Assembly (NCBI GenBank): GCA_964384375.1
Contig: CAYLLN010000026.1
Location: 17,318-81,317, forward strand
Length of the DNA stretch: 64,000 nt
Source: CAYLLN01 sp964384375
GTDB taxonomy: Bacteria; Planctomycetota; Planctomycetia; Pirellulales; Pirellulaceae
Direction of reading: 5' to 3'
This document shows positions 1 to 8,508 of the stretch, one piece after another; position 1 is the stretch's first letter, and every line of letters begins with the position of its first letter. The notes beneath the pieces were generated by a model. That model had not been told where the DNA came from and ran no database searches. It worked only from the letters and a program-made list of their open reading frames with translations. Made by a program: the position numbers and the translations under genes.

Positions 1-1
1 T

Positions 2-943
2 GCCATCGTGAATGGTCAGCCGATCGCTTTGGCGATTCTGGCCGACGAATGCATCGCCCGCCATGGCGAGGATGTGCTCGACGGCGAAATCAACCGCAAG
101 ATTCTAAGCCAGGAGCTGGCCAAGAAGAAAGTCGCGATCACGCCGCAGGATATTGATGCCGAAGTCGAGCGAGCCGCCGACGCTTACGGTTTCCTCAAGC
201 AAGACGGCACCCCCGACACCGATCGCTGGCTCATGTCGATCTCCGAGCAGGACGGAGCGACGGTCTATCTGTACGTTCGCGTTGCGGTCTGGCCGTCGGT
301 CGCCCTGAAGAAACTCGTCGGTCATCAGGTGCAGATCACGGAGGACGATCTGAATCGCGGCTTTGAAGCGAACTACGGCGAGCGGGTCGAGGTGCAGGCA
401 ATTGTGCTCTCGGATCAGCGGCAGGCTCAGAAGGTGTGGGATTTGGCTCGTAATAACAACACGGAAGCGTTTTTCGCGGAACTCGCACAGCAATACTCTG
501 TGGAACCGTCATCGAGGTCTAACGGCGGCAAGGTTCCGCAGATTCGCAAGCACGGCGGCTCGCCGCTCATCGAAGACGCGGCGTTCCTGACCAAGCCTGG
601 CGAAATCTCCGGAATCGTCGCCATCGATAAGCAATACATCATCCTCCGCGTCCTCGGCCGGACTCAGCCGGTGCAAGTCAACTTAGATGCCGTAAAGGAC
701 GAATTGGTCAAGGACATCCAGGAAAAGAAAATCCGGGTGCTGATGACCAACGAGTTCGACCGCCTCCGCACGACCGCCCAGATCGACAACTTCCTGGCCG
801 GCACCACGCAAAGCGGCAAGGGATTGCGACCAGCAGGGAACCTCTCGCCGCTCTCCCCGGCCACCGGTGCTACGACGCCCCGCCCGGCACCAGCCGGTGT
901 TGCTCCCGCCGCGGCCACGCGGGCTGTACCGAAGACGCGGTAA
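2..943 (+). CDS. SurA/PrsA-like peptidyl-prolyl isomerase (5' end outside window)
   Basis: The reading frame is open to the left edge, and the residues A-I-V-N-G-Q-P-I look like the V-N-G-E-P-I stretch that usually follows the signal peptide in SurA/PrsA chaperones, so the true start probably lies upstream. The GTG at position 8 is available but unlikely. The visible part has a SurA-N-like helical region followed by a parvulin-type rotamase segment (around residues 125-220 of the visible part: V-E-V-Q-A-I-V-L, then S-N-G-G-K-V-P, G-E-I-S-G-I-V and Y-I-I-L-R-V-L-G). The tail is rich in Pro, Ala and Thr. The family assists folding of exported proteins in the periplasm. A strong terminator follows, so this is the last gene of its unit. 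Family call is fairly sure; the exact subtype is not. Confidence 0.8.
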   Translation, partial: AIVNGQPIALAILADECIARHGEDVLDGEINRKILSQELAKKKVAITPQDIDAEVERAADAYGFLKQDGTPDTDRWLMSISEQDGATVYLYVRVAVWPSVALKKLVGHQVQITEDDLNRGFEANYGERVEVQAIVLSDQRQAQKVWDLARNNNTEAFFAELAQQYSVEPSSRSNGGKVPQIRKHGGSPLIEDAAFLTKPGEISGIVAIDKQYIILRVLGRTQPVQVNLDAVKDELVKDIQEKKIRVLMTNEFDRLRTTAQIDNFLAGTTQSGKGLRPAGNLSPLSPATGATTPRPAPAGVAPAAATRAVPKTR

Positions 944-972
944 ACTGATCGAATCGACCGATCGATCTTCCC

Positions 973-1010
973 AAGGTCCGGCTCAAAAAAGCCGGGCCTT
1001 TTCCTTTTCT
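973..1010 (+). terminator. Rho-independent terminator
   Basis: An 11-bp stem (973-983 with 990-1000, including one G-U pair) with a six-base A-rich loop is followed directly by a T-rich run. It lies 30 bases after the isomerase stop codon and separates that unit from the SHD1 gene. Confidence 0.85.
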
Positions 1011-1197
1011 TGACGCGCTCAACTCGCCAAGGGAAACTGGATTCGCCGTCTGAACATCTGCACCAGCATGTTGTGAATCGGCGGAAATTCTTCGCTCGCC
1101 GCTCGCAAGATTCGCGTGACACCAGCGAATAGGGGCGGTGGAGAAGGTACGAAGCTGTGCCAGGCGAGCATCGATTCGACAATTGGGGAGCCCAGCG

Positions 1198-3405
1198 ATG
1201 GCTAGAATCTCGGCGGTTGTGCAAATTTGGTCGCTCGGCTTTGTCCTCGCTTTCGGAGTCTCTCTTGTCCCGCTTGCCGCACCGGCAGTAGCTCAAGTAG
1301 CAGTCGCGGAGTTCTCTGCGGGCGATCAGGTAGAAGTCGAATGGGCCGGCAAGACCGTCACGGGCGAAGTCATTGAACGTGCCGCCACCGGCTGGGTGAA
1401 GGTCAAATTCAGTTGGAACGGATCGGAGCTGACCCCAACGCTTCCTCCGCGGAAAGTCCGGCCCATCGCCAAAGCTGCGGACACCGTCGGCCCCGTTCGC
1501 AAATGGAAGGACGCGACCGGCAAGTTCGAGATCGAAGCCGGTTTTGTGCGGAAGGACGGCGAGAACGTGCTTTTGCAAAAGGTGGGGGGCGTCACGATCA
1601 AGGTGCCGCTCGACAAGTTAAGCGCCGAAGATCAGACGCACGTTGCCGAGCTATTGCGGCCTATGGCCGACAAGCCGGCGGAGCCGATGATCGATCCGGC
1701 GAACCCGTTCGATACGGCAGAGGTCGTGAAGCCCGCCAGCAAGCCAGTCGCCAAACCGATTGCGGAAGCCACCCATGAGGAAGACCGCCCGGCGGATTAT
1801 TCCGCGGTGACAACGGTCGTCCCGCAACCTGCTCCCAACAAGCCGTTTGTCCCCGATACCGAGTTGCCACTTGCATTTCAGCCATCAAACAAAGTAGCCG
1901 TGCTCGCCTCGGGCGCATCGGGAAACGACCGCTTCTTTGAAGGACCGCGCAGCGTGCTCATCGCTGGCCAATCCGGCCAAGCGGTGCTCGCGGCCATTAA
2001 CGGCCCCCCCGGCGGCGAGCGAACGCTGCGTTTGCTCCGTTGTGATCTGGCAACCATGAAGCCGCTGGGGGAAATCGAAACGCCCAGTTCGGCAACGCCC
2101 GTCGATATTTCTCCCTCTGGGAAACTGCTGGCCTGCTTTCCCGACTGGACGGCACGCCGCGGCGACAAGGAAATGATCGAGATCGCGCGGATCGAGAACG
2201 AATCGCTCGTCCCCGTTCGCCGCTGGCCGATGGGGGACCACGCCAACCGCGAGCAGAAGTTCGAGCACCTCTATTTTGTCGGCGAAGATCGCCTGCTGAC
2301 GACCAGCGCTTGGGGGAGCATCGTCCTGTGGGATATCGACAAGGCTCAGGCCCTGTGGCAGCTCAAGCTCAGCACGCACCACAAACCGGCGGTGAGCGCC
2401 AATCGGAAGCAAGTCGCCGCCCTGATCGACGGGCAAATCTGTGTCTTCGATACCGCGACCGGCGATACGCTCGCCCGGTTCGTCGCTCCGACCGATCCGC
2501 ACGGAGTCCTGTCGATCAGCAGCGACGGCAAGCGGGTGGCTTCGCTTTCCGGTCGCGTGCTGCACGTGTGGGACATTGCCACTGGGCGACTGTCGGGCGA
2601 GGTTTGGTTCCCCAAGCAGATGTTCGCCCGCTCGCTCGATTGGTGCGGCGACGACTACGTGCTGGTGGATCGTGGCTCGCTCGTCGATTTGGCCAAGCGG
2701 ATCATCGTGTGGGAATACGACCTGCCGACGGGTCGGCCTGATGCGATCGCGACGATGGCCGGCGGGCGCTACTGGGTCGCCAGCGGCGGCGGCAACAGCG
2801 GCTATCAGCTCGGCGGCTTTGCGATGCCCGATGCGTCAGCCAAAGCGGCAGGCGATTCGCTCACCGCCGCCCAGGTTTTGGCGGTCAAGCCGGGAGCGCC
2901 GGTCAGCATCAAGATCAACTTGCCGGGTGCCACGGCAGATGAAGTGAAGAAAGTCACGAACTACTTGATCAACGAGGCGAAAGGGATCGGCCTCGTGCTG
3001 ACGCCCAATGCATCGCTCGTCATCGAATGCTCGATTGCCAATCAAGGCGAGGAGAAAGCGGAATACGCAAAATCCGCCTCTCCATTTGGCCCCATCGGTC
3101 CGATTGGGCCATTTCCGCGCGGGCCGTTTGGTCCCTTCGGCCGCCGTGGCGAAAGCGAAGAGGCAACCGTCGAGAAGCGGCTGAGTGTGCTGTCGATCAA
3201 AGAGAACGGCAAAGAGCTGTGGGTCGCCAGCGGACACTATGGGGCGCCCTTCCACGTACAGATCAAAGACGGCCAGACGCTACAGGAAGCTGTTTCGGAG
3301 CAGAAGGGAAACCCGGTCCAGTTCTTCCTGACCGCGAAGCTACCGCGGTATGTCGCTCGCCACGGCGACGGGGGAACGTACGGCAAGTCGAAGCTCTGGC
3401 CGTGA
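1198..3405 (+). CDS. Secreted SHD1-domain protein with WD40-like beta-propeller
   Basis: The ATG at 1198 is chosen because it gives a clean signal peptide (hydrophobic core about residues 9-27, A-V-A-Q cleavage site near 33); the GTG further upstream would bury it. Residues 38-90 look like a small SH3/Tudor-like barrel. Residues about 100-150 match the SHD1 (SLA1 homology 1) domain found in many planctomycete exported proteins (W-K-D-A-T-G-K-F-x-I-E-A, then V-x-L-x-K-x-x-G). Residues about 240-560 contain degenerate WD40-type blades such as S-I-V-L-W-D-I and V-L-H-V-W-D-I. A G-P-F/G-P-I rich linker lies near residue 645. It is monocistronic: a terminator lies upstream and the SRP RNA promoter downstream. 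The role is unknown; it is likely an exported scaffold. Confidence 0.75.
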   Translation: MARISAVVQIWSLGFVLAFGVSLVPLAAPAVAQVAVAEFSAGDQVEVEWAGKTVTGEVIERAATGWVKVKFSWNGSELTPTLPPRKVRPIAKAADTVGPVRKWKDATGKFEIEAGFVRKDGENVLLQKVGGVTIKVPLDKLSAEDQTHVAELLRPMADKPAEPMIDPANPFDTAEVVKPASKPVAKPIAEATHEEDRPADYSAVTTVVPQPAPNKPFVPDTELPLAFQPSNKVAVLASGASGNDRFFEGPRSVLIAGQSGQAVLAAINGPPGGERTLRLLRCDLATMKPLGEIETPSSATPVDISPSGKLLACFPDWTARRGDKEMIEIARIENESLVPVRRWPMGDHANREQKFEHLYFVGEDRLLTTSAWGSIVLWDIDKAQALWQLKLSTHHKPAVSANRKQVAALIDGQICVFDTATGDTLARFVAPTDPHGVLSISSDGKRVASLSGRVLHVWDIATGRLSGEVWFPKQMFARSLDWCGDDYVLVDRGSLVDLAKRIIVWEYDLPTGRPDAIATMAGGRYWVASGGGNSGYQLGGFAMPDASAKAAGDSLTAAQVLAVKPGAPVSIKINLPGATADEVKKVTNYLINEAKGIGLVLTPNASLVIECSIANQGEEKAEYAKSASPFGPIGPIGPFPRGPFGPFGRRGESEEATVEKRLSVLSIKENGKELWVASGHYGAPFHVQIKDGQTLQEAVSEQKGNPVQFFLTAKLPRYVARHGDGGTYGKSKLWP

Positions 3406-3422
3406 GCATCGCTCACACCGGT

Positions 3423-3451
3423 TTGACGATTCCTGCCCGGTGGACTACAAC
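3423..3451 (+). promoter_or_regulatory. Sigma70-type promoter for the SRP RNA
   Basis: TTGACG (3423-3428) and TACAAC (3446-3451) are separated by exactly 17 bases. Transcription would begin near 3458, which matches the 5' end of the SRP RNA helix. Confidence 0.6.
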
Positions 3452-3460
3452 GGACGGCGA

Positions 3461-3577
3461 CGCGCGACTGCCTAACAGGGGCCCTCGCGAGGGGGAGCCG
3501 TGAACCTGGTCAGGCCTTAACCGGAGCAGCCATAAGCGGGGTACTCTTGTGCGGGGGCCTCTGTTGGGCAGTCCGCG
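3461..3577 (+). ncRNA. ffs: Bacterial small signal recognition particle RNA (4.5S type)
   Basis: Positions 3505-3530 contain the Ffh-binding signature: GGTCAGG, an apical loop, then AGCAGCC, as in E. coli 4.5S RNA. The two ends pair into one long helix: GACTGCCTAACAG at 3466-3478 is complementary, with G-U pairs, to CTGTTGGGCAGTC at 3561-3573. The length of about 115 nt fits the small bacterial class without an Alu domain. The apical loop reads CC-TTAA-CC-GG, not the common GGAA tetraloop. The position directly ahead of dnaX is the arrangement known from Bacillus and other bacteria. It works with Ffh and FtsY to deliver membrane proteins. The exact ends are estimated. Confidence 0.87.
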
Positions 3578-3655
3578 ATCTCTTATCTGCCATAATCGGG
3601 CACGAGGCAGAGCCTCGGGATCGTGTGGTCCCAGGCAGGAGCCAGGGACCAAGCA

Positions 3656-5506
3656 ATGGCGAGCTCCAGCGAAGAATCGGCAGCCACGAACTCCGGCGAG
3701 TACGTCGTCGTCGCTCGCCGCTATCGTCCACAGGATTTTGAGCAGCTCGTCGGCCAATCACAGGTTTCGCAGGCGCTGGCGAATGCGATCAACACGAATC
3801 GCGTCGGCCATGCGTATCTTTTCACCGGCGCTCGCGGTGTCGGCAAGACTTCGACGGCCCGCATATTCAGCAAGTGCCTGAACTGCGTCACCGGGCCGAC
3901 AACCACCCCCTGCGGTGAGTGCGACGTCTGCCAGGGAATCGCCGGAGGCGACGATGTCGATGTGATCGAGATCGACGGGGCCAGCAATCGCGGCATTGAC
4001 GAGATTCGTCAGCTTCGCAGCAATGTGAATGTCCGCCCCAGCCGGGCGCGGTTCAAGATTTACATCATCGACGAAGTCCACATGCTGACGACGCCGGCGT
4101 TCAACGCCCTCCTCAAGACGCTGGAGGAACCGCCGGAGCACGTCAAATTCATCTTTTGCACAACCGAAGCGGACAAAATTCCGATCACGGTCCTGTCGCG
4201 GTGCCAGCGGTTCGACTTCGCCCCGATCGAGACGAAGTCGATCCTCGATCGTCTGGCGGCAATTTGTGCCAAAGAAGGGGTGCAGGCCGATGCCGAGGCG
4301 TTGCAGATCGTCGCGCGGCGGGCAGCCGGGTCGATGCGCGACAGCCAGTCACTGCTGGAGCAGTTGCTCTCGTTCGGCGGCAAGCACATCACGGTTGCCG
4401 ATGTCCACTCGATGCTGGGCACGGCCGGATCGAGCCGGCTGGCGTCGCTGGCCGATTGCCTCGTGCGGCGCGATGCGGCTGCGGCGCTCGGCGAAGTGGA
4501 AGCGGCGGTCGGCGAAGGGGTCGATCTGGGGCAATTCACCGAGCAACTGCTCGGCTATGTGCGCGACGCACTGGCCGCCAGCGTCGGCTGCTCGGGCGAG
4601 CTCTTGCTGCACACGACCGCTGCCGACTTCGACCGCGTGAAGCAATTCGGCTCCTTGCTCGGCTTGGAAACGCTGCTCGCCGTGGCACAGATTCTGGATC
4701 AAACGCTCGTCCGGATGCGGCAGAGCACGCACGTGCGGACGCTCTTGGAAGTGGCGCTCGTTCGGATCTGCAAGTTGGAAGATCTCGATCAGTTGCCGGC
4801 GCTCGTGGCGAGTCTGCGGGATGGGACGCCGGTCAATTTACAGCCGCGAGTGACGACGGCATCGGACGCTCCGCCGGCAATCTCTTCACCGGCGGTTGCA
4901 GCGCCGTCGAGCGCGGAAAAAAAAAGTCCGGCCCTGAGCCAACCAGCGGCAGTGGGCGTCGAAAATGAGGTGGAGGACACGGCAAGTACTGCCGAATCCG
5001 ATCCACGGCCTCTTCCCGTTGAACCAAGTGTCCAGTTAGCACCTGAACCTTTGGTCGATATTTCGTCGGCCCAGTCGGCGTGGCAGCAAACCCTGGCAGA
5101 GCACCAGGATATGACGGGGGATTGTGCCTCGAAGTATGAATCTGTAGCAATTTCTGCGCCAAACCGTCTAGTTGTGGCCTTCAGAAAAGACTATATTACC
5201 GCCAAGGAGTTCTGCGAGCGGCCCGACAAGCGGTCGCGACTGGAGCAAACGCTCTCGCGGATCACCGGGCGGGAAATGCGAATCGATTTCGTCGTCTCGC
5301 CCGACGATCCGCAAAGTGTTGCTCGCCAAGCAGTTGCGGCAAAACCGTCCGTCAGCCCGCGGCAGCGGCAGTTCGAGCTCAGGAAGCATCCGCTCGTCCG
5401 CCATGCGGTGGAATTGTTCGACGCCGAGATCGTTACGGTGGTCGATCCGCCGCCCAGCGAGGCGGAGATTTCTGATCAACCGATCACCGACCAGCCGGCG
5501 GCATAG
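3656..5506 (+). CDS. dnaX: DNA polymerase III gamma/tau subunit
   Basis: This is the clamp-loader ATPase of the replisome. Visible features are R-R-Y-R-P near residue 21, Walker A G-A-R-G-V-G-K-T at about 58-65, a four-cysteine zinc module at about 74-92, the Walker B/DExH element D-E-V-H-M-L, and S-R-C-Q-R-F (sensor 1/arginine-finger region). The C-terminal third has a Pro/Ala/Ser linker and then a domain resembling DnaX domain V (about residues 460-560). ATG 3656 is preferred over an upstream in-frame GTG because homology starts just after it. The predicted protein has 616 residues. It is downstream of the SRP RNA and upstream of recR; no ybaB/ebfC gene lies between dnaX and recR, unlike the common arrangement. 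Confidence 0.95.
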   Translation: MASSSEESAATNSGEYVVVARRYRPQDFEQLVGQSQVSQALANAINTNRVGHAYLFTGARGVGKTSTARIFSKCLNCVTGPTTTPCGECDVCQGIAGGDDVDVIEIDGASNRGIDEIRQLRSNVNVRPSRARFKIYIIDEVHMLTTPAFNALLKTLEEPPEHVKFIFCTTEADKIPITVLSRCQRFDFAPIETKSILDRLAAICAKEGVQADAEALQIVARRAAGSMRDSQSLLEQLLSFGGKHITVADVHSMLGTAGSSRLASLADCLVRRDAAAALGEVEAAVGEGVDLGQFTEQLLGYVRDALAASVGCSGELLLHTTAADFDRVKQFGSLLGLETLLAVAQILDQTLVRMRQSTHVRTLLEVALVRICKLEDLDQLPALVASLRDGTPVNLQPRVTTASDAPPAISSPAVAAPSSAEKKSPALSQPAAVGVENEVEDTASTAESDPRPLPVEPSVQLAPEPLVDISSAQSAWQQTLAEHQDMTGDCASKYESVAISAPNRLVVAFRKDYITAKEFCERPDKRSRLEQTLSRITGREMRIDFVVSPDDPQSVARQAVAAKPSVSPRQRQFELRKHPLVRHAVELFDAEIVTVVDPPPSEAEISDQPITDQPAA

Positions 5507-5542
5507 TTGCCCGCGGGACTCTTGGAAGCGGTCGTGAATTCT

Positions 5543-5625
5543 GGGTGGCTGTGGTTTGCGCAGCAAACCGCGGCAGTCGGGTTGTACCGTAAAGCTGTGG
5601 TTCACTTCGTGACCCACAGCCACCC
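5543..5625. repeat. Paired inverted repeat with two internal hairpins
   Basis: GGGTGGCTGTGG (5543-5554) is an exact reverse complement of CCACAGCCACCC (5614-5625). Inside lie two further small hairpins, GGTTTGC-GCA-GCAAACC and a TTCAC/GTGA stem. The layout, two hairpin units facing each other, resembles a REPIN. It fills most of the gap between dnaX and recR. Confidence 0.6.
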
Positions 5626-5652
5626 CTTAGAACGCTCGCAGGGACGTAAAGG

Positions 5653-6252
5653 ATGTCGCAAATCACGCAGTCGGTCGCTCGGTTGATCGACGAATTTGGC
5701 AAGCTCCCCGGCATCGGCCGCAAATCGGCCGAGCGGTTGGCTTACCACGTGCTGCGCGTCCACAAGTCCGAAGCCCTCGCTCTGGCCGATGCGATTCGCG
5801 ATGTCCGCGAGAACGTTCACTACTGCGAGGCGTGTTTCAACCTCGCCGAAGGTCCGCGGTGCGCCATTTGCAGTGACGCCCGCCGCGACCAAACACAGCT
5901 GTGCATCGTCGAGCAGCCGCGCGACCTCATGGCCCTGGAACAAGCCGGGGCGTATCGCGGCCTGTATCACGTGTTGCTGGGGCGAATTGCCCCGCTCGAC
6001 GGCATCGGCCCCGATCAACTCACGATTGAGCCGCTCGTCGAGCGAGTTCGCACCGGCAGCATCCGCGAGATCATCATGGCCACCAATCCGACCGTCGAAG
6101 GGGACGGCACGGCCCTGTATATCTCGAATCTGCTAGCGGATCTCCCCGTCAATGTGACGCGGTTAGCCCGCGGCATCACGACAGGAAGCGTCCTGGAATA
6201 CACCAATAAGGAAGTGTTGGCCGATGCGTTGTCGGGCCGGCAAAGATTCTAG
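5653..6252 (+). CDS. recR: Recombination mediator protein RecR
   Basis: RecR works with RecF/RecO to load RecA on gapped DNA. The 199-residue length is typical. Visible features are the helix-hairpin-helix F-G-K-L-P-G-I-G-R-K-S-A-E-R near residues 14-27, the four-cysteine zinc finger (C-E-A-C ... C-A-I-C, about residues 57-72), the Toprim start L-C-I-V-E-Q-P-R-D, and the C-terminal L-A-R-G-I-T-T-G-S-V-L-E-Y. GGGACGTAAAGG just before the ATG may serve as the ribosome site. The dnaX-recR neighbourhood is conserved in bacteria. Confidence 0.96.
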   Translation: MSQITQSVARLIDEFGKLPGIGRKSAERLAYHVLRVHKSEALALADAIRDVRENVHYCEACFNLAEGPRCAICSDARRDQTQLCIVEQPRDLMALEQAGAYRGLYHVLLGRIAPLDGIGPDQLTIEPLVERVRTGSIREIIMATNPTVEGDGTALYISNLLADLPVNVTRLARGITTGSVLEYTNKEVLADALSGRQRF

Positions 6253-6334
6253 TCACTTGTCATTTGTCCCTTGTCATTTGCGTTCGATGCAACGATTACC
6301 TGCAAGTGACCAGTGACAATTGACCAATGACAAG
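6253..6334. repeat. Imperfect inverted repeat between recR and rpoN
   Basis: CACTTGTCATTTGTCCCTTG on the left is mirrored by a diverged complement on the right (GTGACCAGTGACAATTGACC and following). Direct copies of TTGTCATTTG also occur within it. It begins immediately after the recR stop and looks like one of the dispersed repeats of this genome. Confidence 0.5.
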
Positions 6335-6380
6335 TTTGCCTTCGGTTTTCACAACCCTTCACCCCTGATTGTTCCCCACC

Positions 6381-7934
6381 ATGCGTCTCTCCTTCGGAAT
6401 GGAAGCTCGGCAGCTCCAGGTACAAAAACTGGCGCCGCGCATGATCCAGTCGATGGAGATCTTGCAGTTACCGCTCCAGGCGCTGCAGGAGAAGATCGAG
6501 CAAGAGCTGGTCGAGAACCCTGTTCTCGAACTGCAGGAGCGCGACCCGACGCTTCCCGATGAGACGCCCGAGCGCGAGGAGGCGAAGGAAAAGGACATCG
6601 ACGACAAGCCGATCGTCGTCGATGAACAGCACAACAACACGGACGACTTCGAGCGGCTACTGAACCTGGATCGCGACGCCCCGGACTATTTCGACGAGAC
6701 GACCCGTCGCTCGGCCAACCGAATCGAGGAAGACTCCGATCGGGCTCACGACGTCATGTCGAACGTCGTCGATCGGCCGGAATCGTTGCAAGAATACTTG
6801 CTGCACCAACTGGGCGAACTGGAACTCGACCCAGAAATGATGGCGATGTGCGAGCGAATCATCAGCACGCTCGACCCGCGCGACGGTGGTTATTTCCGCT
6901 CCAGTTTGCGAGATCTGCTGCCCGCCGATGCCACGCCCGAGCAGCTTGAGCTTGCCGAGAAAGCGCTCGAGCTCATTCAGACGCTCGATCCGCCCGGTGT
7001 GGCCGCCCGCGACTTGCGCGAGTGCCTGCTCAAGCAGCTCGATACGGACATGCTGTTCTACGACGAGATGAAAACGCTCATCTCCAACCACCTGGAGGAC
7101 TTGCGCGACAACCGCCTCCCGCTGATCGAGCGCGTCACCGGTTATTCGATCGAAGAGATTCAGGAAGCTTGGAGCGAACTCCGCAACCTGAATCCCAAGC
7201 CGGCATCGCAGTTTGCCGAAGTCGTCGTTCCCACGGTCACGCCCGACGTGCAGATCGAACGGACCGAAGACGGCAAATACAAAGTGATCGTCGAGGACAA
7301 CGGCACGCCGACGCTGCACATCAGCCGGTACTATCGCGAGCGGCTGTCCAGCGGCACAGCAACGCCCGAAGAGCGCGAGTTCATCAAGCGGAAGATCAAC
7401 GCAGCCCAGTGGCTGATCGAGTCGATCGAGCAGCGCAAGAACACCCTGACCCGCGTCTCGCAAGCGATCGTCGATCACCAGACGAAGTTCCTCGACGAAG
7501 GACCGGAGTTCATCGAGCCGCTGAAGATGCAGCAAATCGCCGACAAGGTGGGCGTGCACGTCACCACCGTCAGCCGGGCGGTCGATGAAAAATACATTCA
7601 GACCCCCCGCGGCATCTTTCCGCTGAAACGATTCTTCGTCGGCGGCACGAAGAGCGAAGAGGGGGAGGACGTCGCCTGGGACATCATCCGCATTCGCCTG
7701 CAAGAGATCGTCGATAAAGAGGACAAATCGAGCCCTCTTTCCGACGACGACCTGGTCGAGGAGCTGAAGAAACAGGGGCTCGTGGTCGCTCGCCGCACCG
7801 TGACGAAATACCGGCAGAAGATGGACATTCCCAGTTCGCGCCAGCGGCGCGACTGGACGAAATCGGCGGCAACGCCCGCTCTACCAGTGGCAGCTCCCGC
7901 ACTGCCGGTGGCTGCCACTGAGGCGACGATATAA
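6381..7934 (+). CDS. rpoN: RNA polymerase sigma-54 factor
   Basis: The three regions of sigma-54 are present: the activator-interacting N-terminus (L-Q-V-Q-K-L-A-P-R-M-I-Q-S-M-E-I-L-Q-L, from residue 11), an acidic region II rich in Asp/Glu (about 50-120), and the core-binding and DNA-binding parts, ending with the RpoN box A-R-R-T-V-T-K-Y-R. ATG 6381 is chosen over the in-frame TTG at 6369. The 517-residue length is normal, but about 20 Ala/Pro/Val-rich residues after the RpoN box come from a palindromic repeat (see 7885-7920). Sigma-54 needs bacterial enhancer-binding ATPases to open promoters; none is in this window. Confidence 0.96.
   Translation: MRLSFGMEARQLQVQKLAPRMIQSMEILQLPLQALQEKIEQELVENPVLELQERDPTLPDETPEREEAKEKDIDDKPIVVDEQHNNTDDFERLLNLDRDAPDYFDETTRRSANRIEEDSDRAHDVMSNVVDRPESLQEYLLHQLGELELDPEMMAMCERIISTLDPRDGGYFRSSLRDLLPADATPEQLELAEKALELIQTLDPPGVAARDLRECLLKQLDTDMLFYDEMKTLISNHLEDLRDNRLPLIERVTGYSIEEIQEAWSELRNLNPKPASQFAEVVVPTVTPDVQIERTEDGKYKVIVEDNGTPTLHISRYYRERLSSGTATPEEREFIKRKINAAQWLIESIEQRKNTLTRVSQAIVDHQTKFLDEGPEFIEPLKMQQIADKVGVHVTTVSRAVDEKYIQTPRGIFPLKRFFVGGTKSEEGEDVAWDIIRIRLQEIVDKEDKSSPLSDDDLVEELKKQGLVVARRTVTKYRQKMDIPSSRQRRDWTKSAATPALPVAAPALPVAATEATI
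7885..7920. repeat. 10-bp inverted repeat encoding the RpoN tail
   Basis: CAGTGGCAGC (7885-7894) and GCTGCCACTG (7911-7920) are exact complements separated by 16 bases. The element is read in frame and yields the repetitive A-L-P-V-A-A tail after the conserved end of RpoN. Confidence 0.6.
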
Positions 7935-8186
7935 GCGGACAAGGGGGCTTTGAACTCGCGACGTAACAATCGTGAGCGTTACGTCGCCACGTCACCTTTT
8001 CTGAGGAAACGCAAAGGTGCAAAGATGCGCAAAGCCGCAGAGAATTAATCTGCACTTTGCGACCTTTGCCATTTTCGCGGTCTTTGCGTTTGTCGATCGA
8101 GCTAGATCATCGCCAGGATCGCAATCGCAGACGATTCCGTACACCGTGGAGCTGCCAGGGTTGGAGGAGTGCGAGTCCGGCAATTG
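7935..8186. other. Intergenic region with short internal repeats
   Basis: No gene is seen here. The stretch 8005-8095 contains several variants of GCAAAG and its complement CTTTGC in both orientations, so that the left half (CGCAAAGGTGCAAAGATGCG) can pair loosely with the right half (CTTTGCGACCTTTGCC). This is repeat-like sequence and not coding. Confidence 0.4.
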
Positions 8187-8400
8187 CTACTGCGTCGGGA
8201 ACGTCTCGCGTGTCGCCACCGGCCCGGCGCGGCCACCTTCATAGACGCTGAACTCGGCCCACAGCGGCAAGTGACCGGAAACATCCTCGGCCTGCTTCTG
8301 GCTCAGGTTGTATTCCCGCATGAAGTCGAAAACGCCGCCGCGCTAATATTCGCGAAGTTTTTCAAATCGTTCGGACGTACGGCAGAGCGATGGCAACGGC
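8187..8400 (-). pseudogene. Remnant of an endonuclease/exonuclease/phosphatase-family gene
   Basis: On the minus strand, 8342 down to the stop codon at 8187-8189 reads G-G-V-F-D-F-M-R-E-Y, then S-G-H-L-P-L-W-A-E-F. The second motif resembles the S-D-H-L-P-L-W-x-E-F end of the DNase I-like (EEP) superfamily, with its catalytic Asp changed to Gly. The same frame is interrupted by a TAG at 8343-8345 and no good upstream coding or start is seen, so this is a decayed C-terminal fragment. A short functional peptide starting at the internal Met is possible but unlikely. Confidence 0.45.
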
Positions 8401-8508
8401 TCCATCGCAGAACGATCGCGCTGGAAGGGCGACGAATGTTCTGTCGCGACCAGAAAAAAAAGGGGTTGGGCCGGCAGCAAATGTCGGCTTCGGGTTGCGA
8501 CAATGCCG

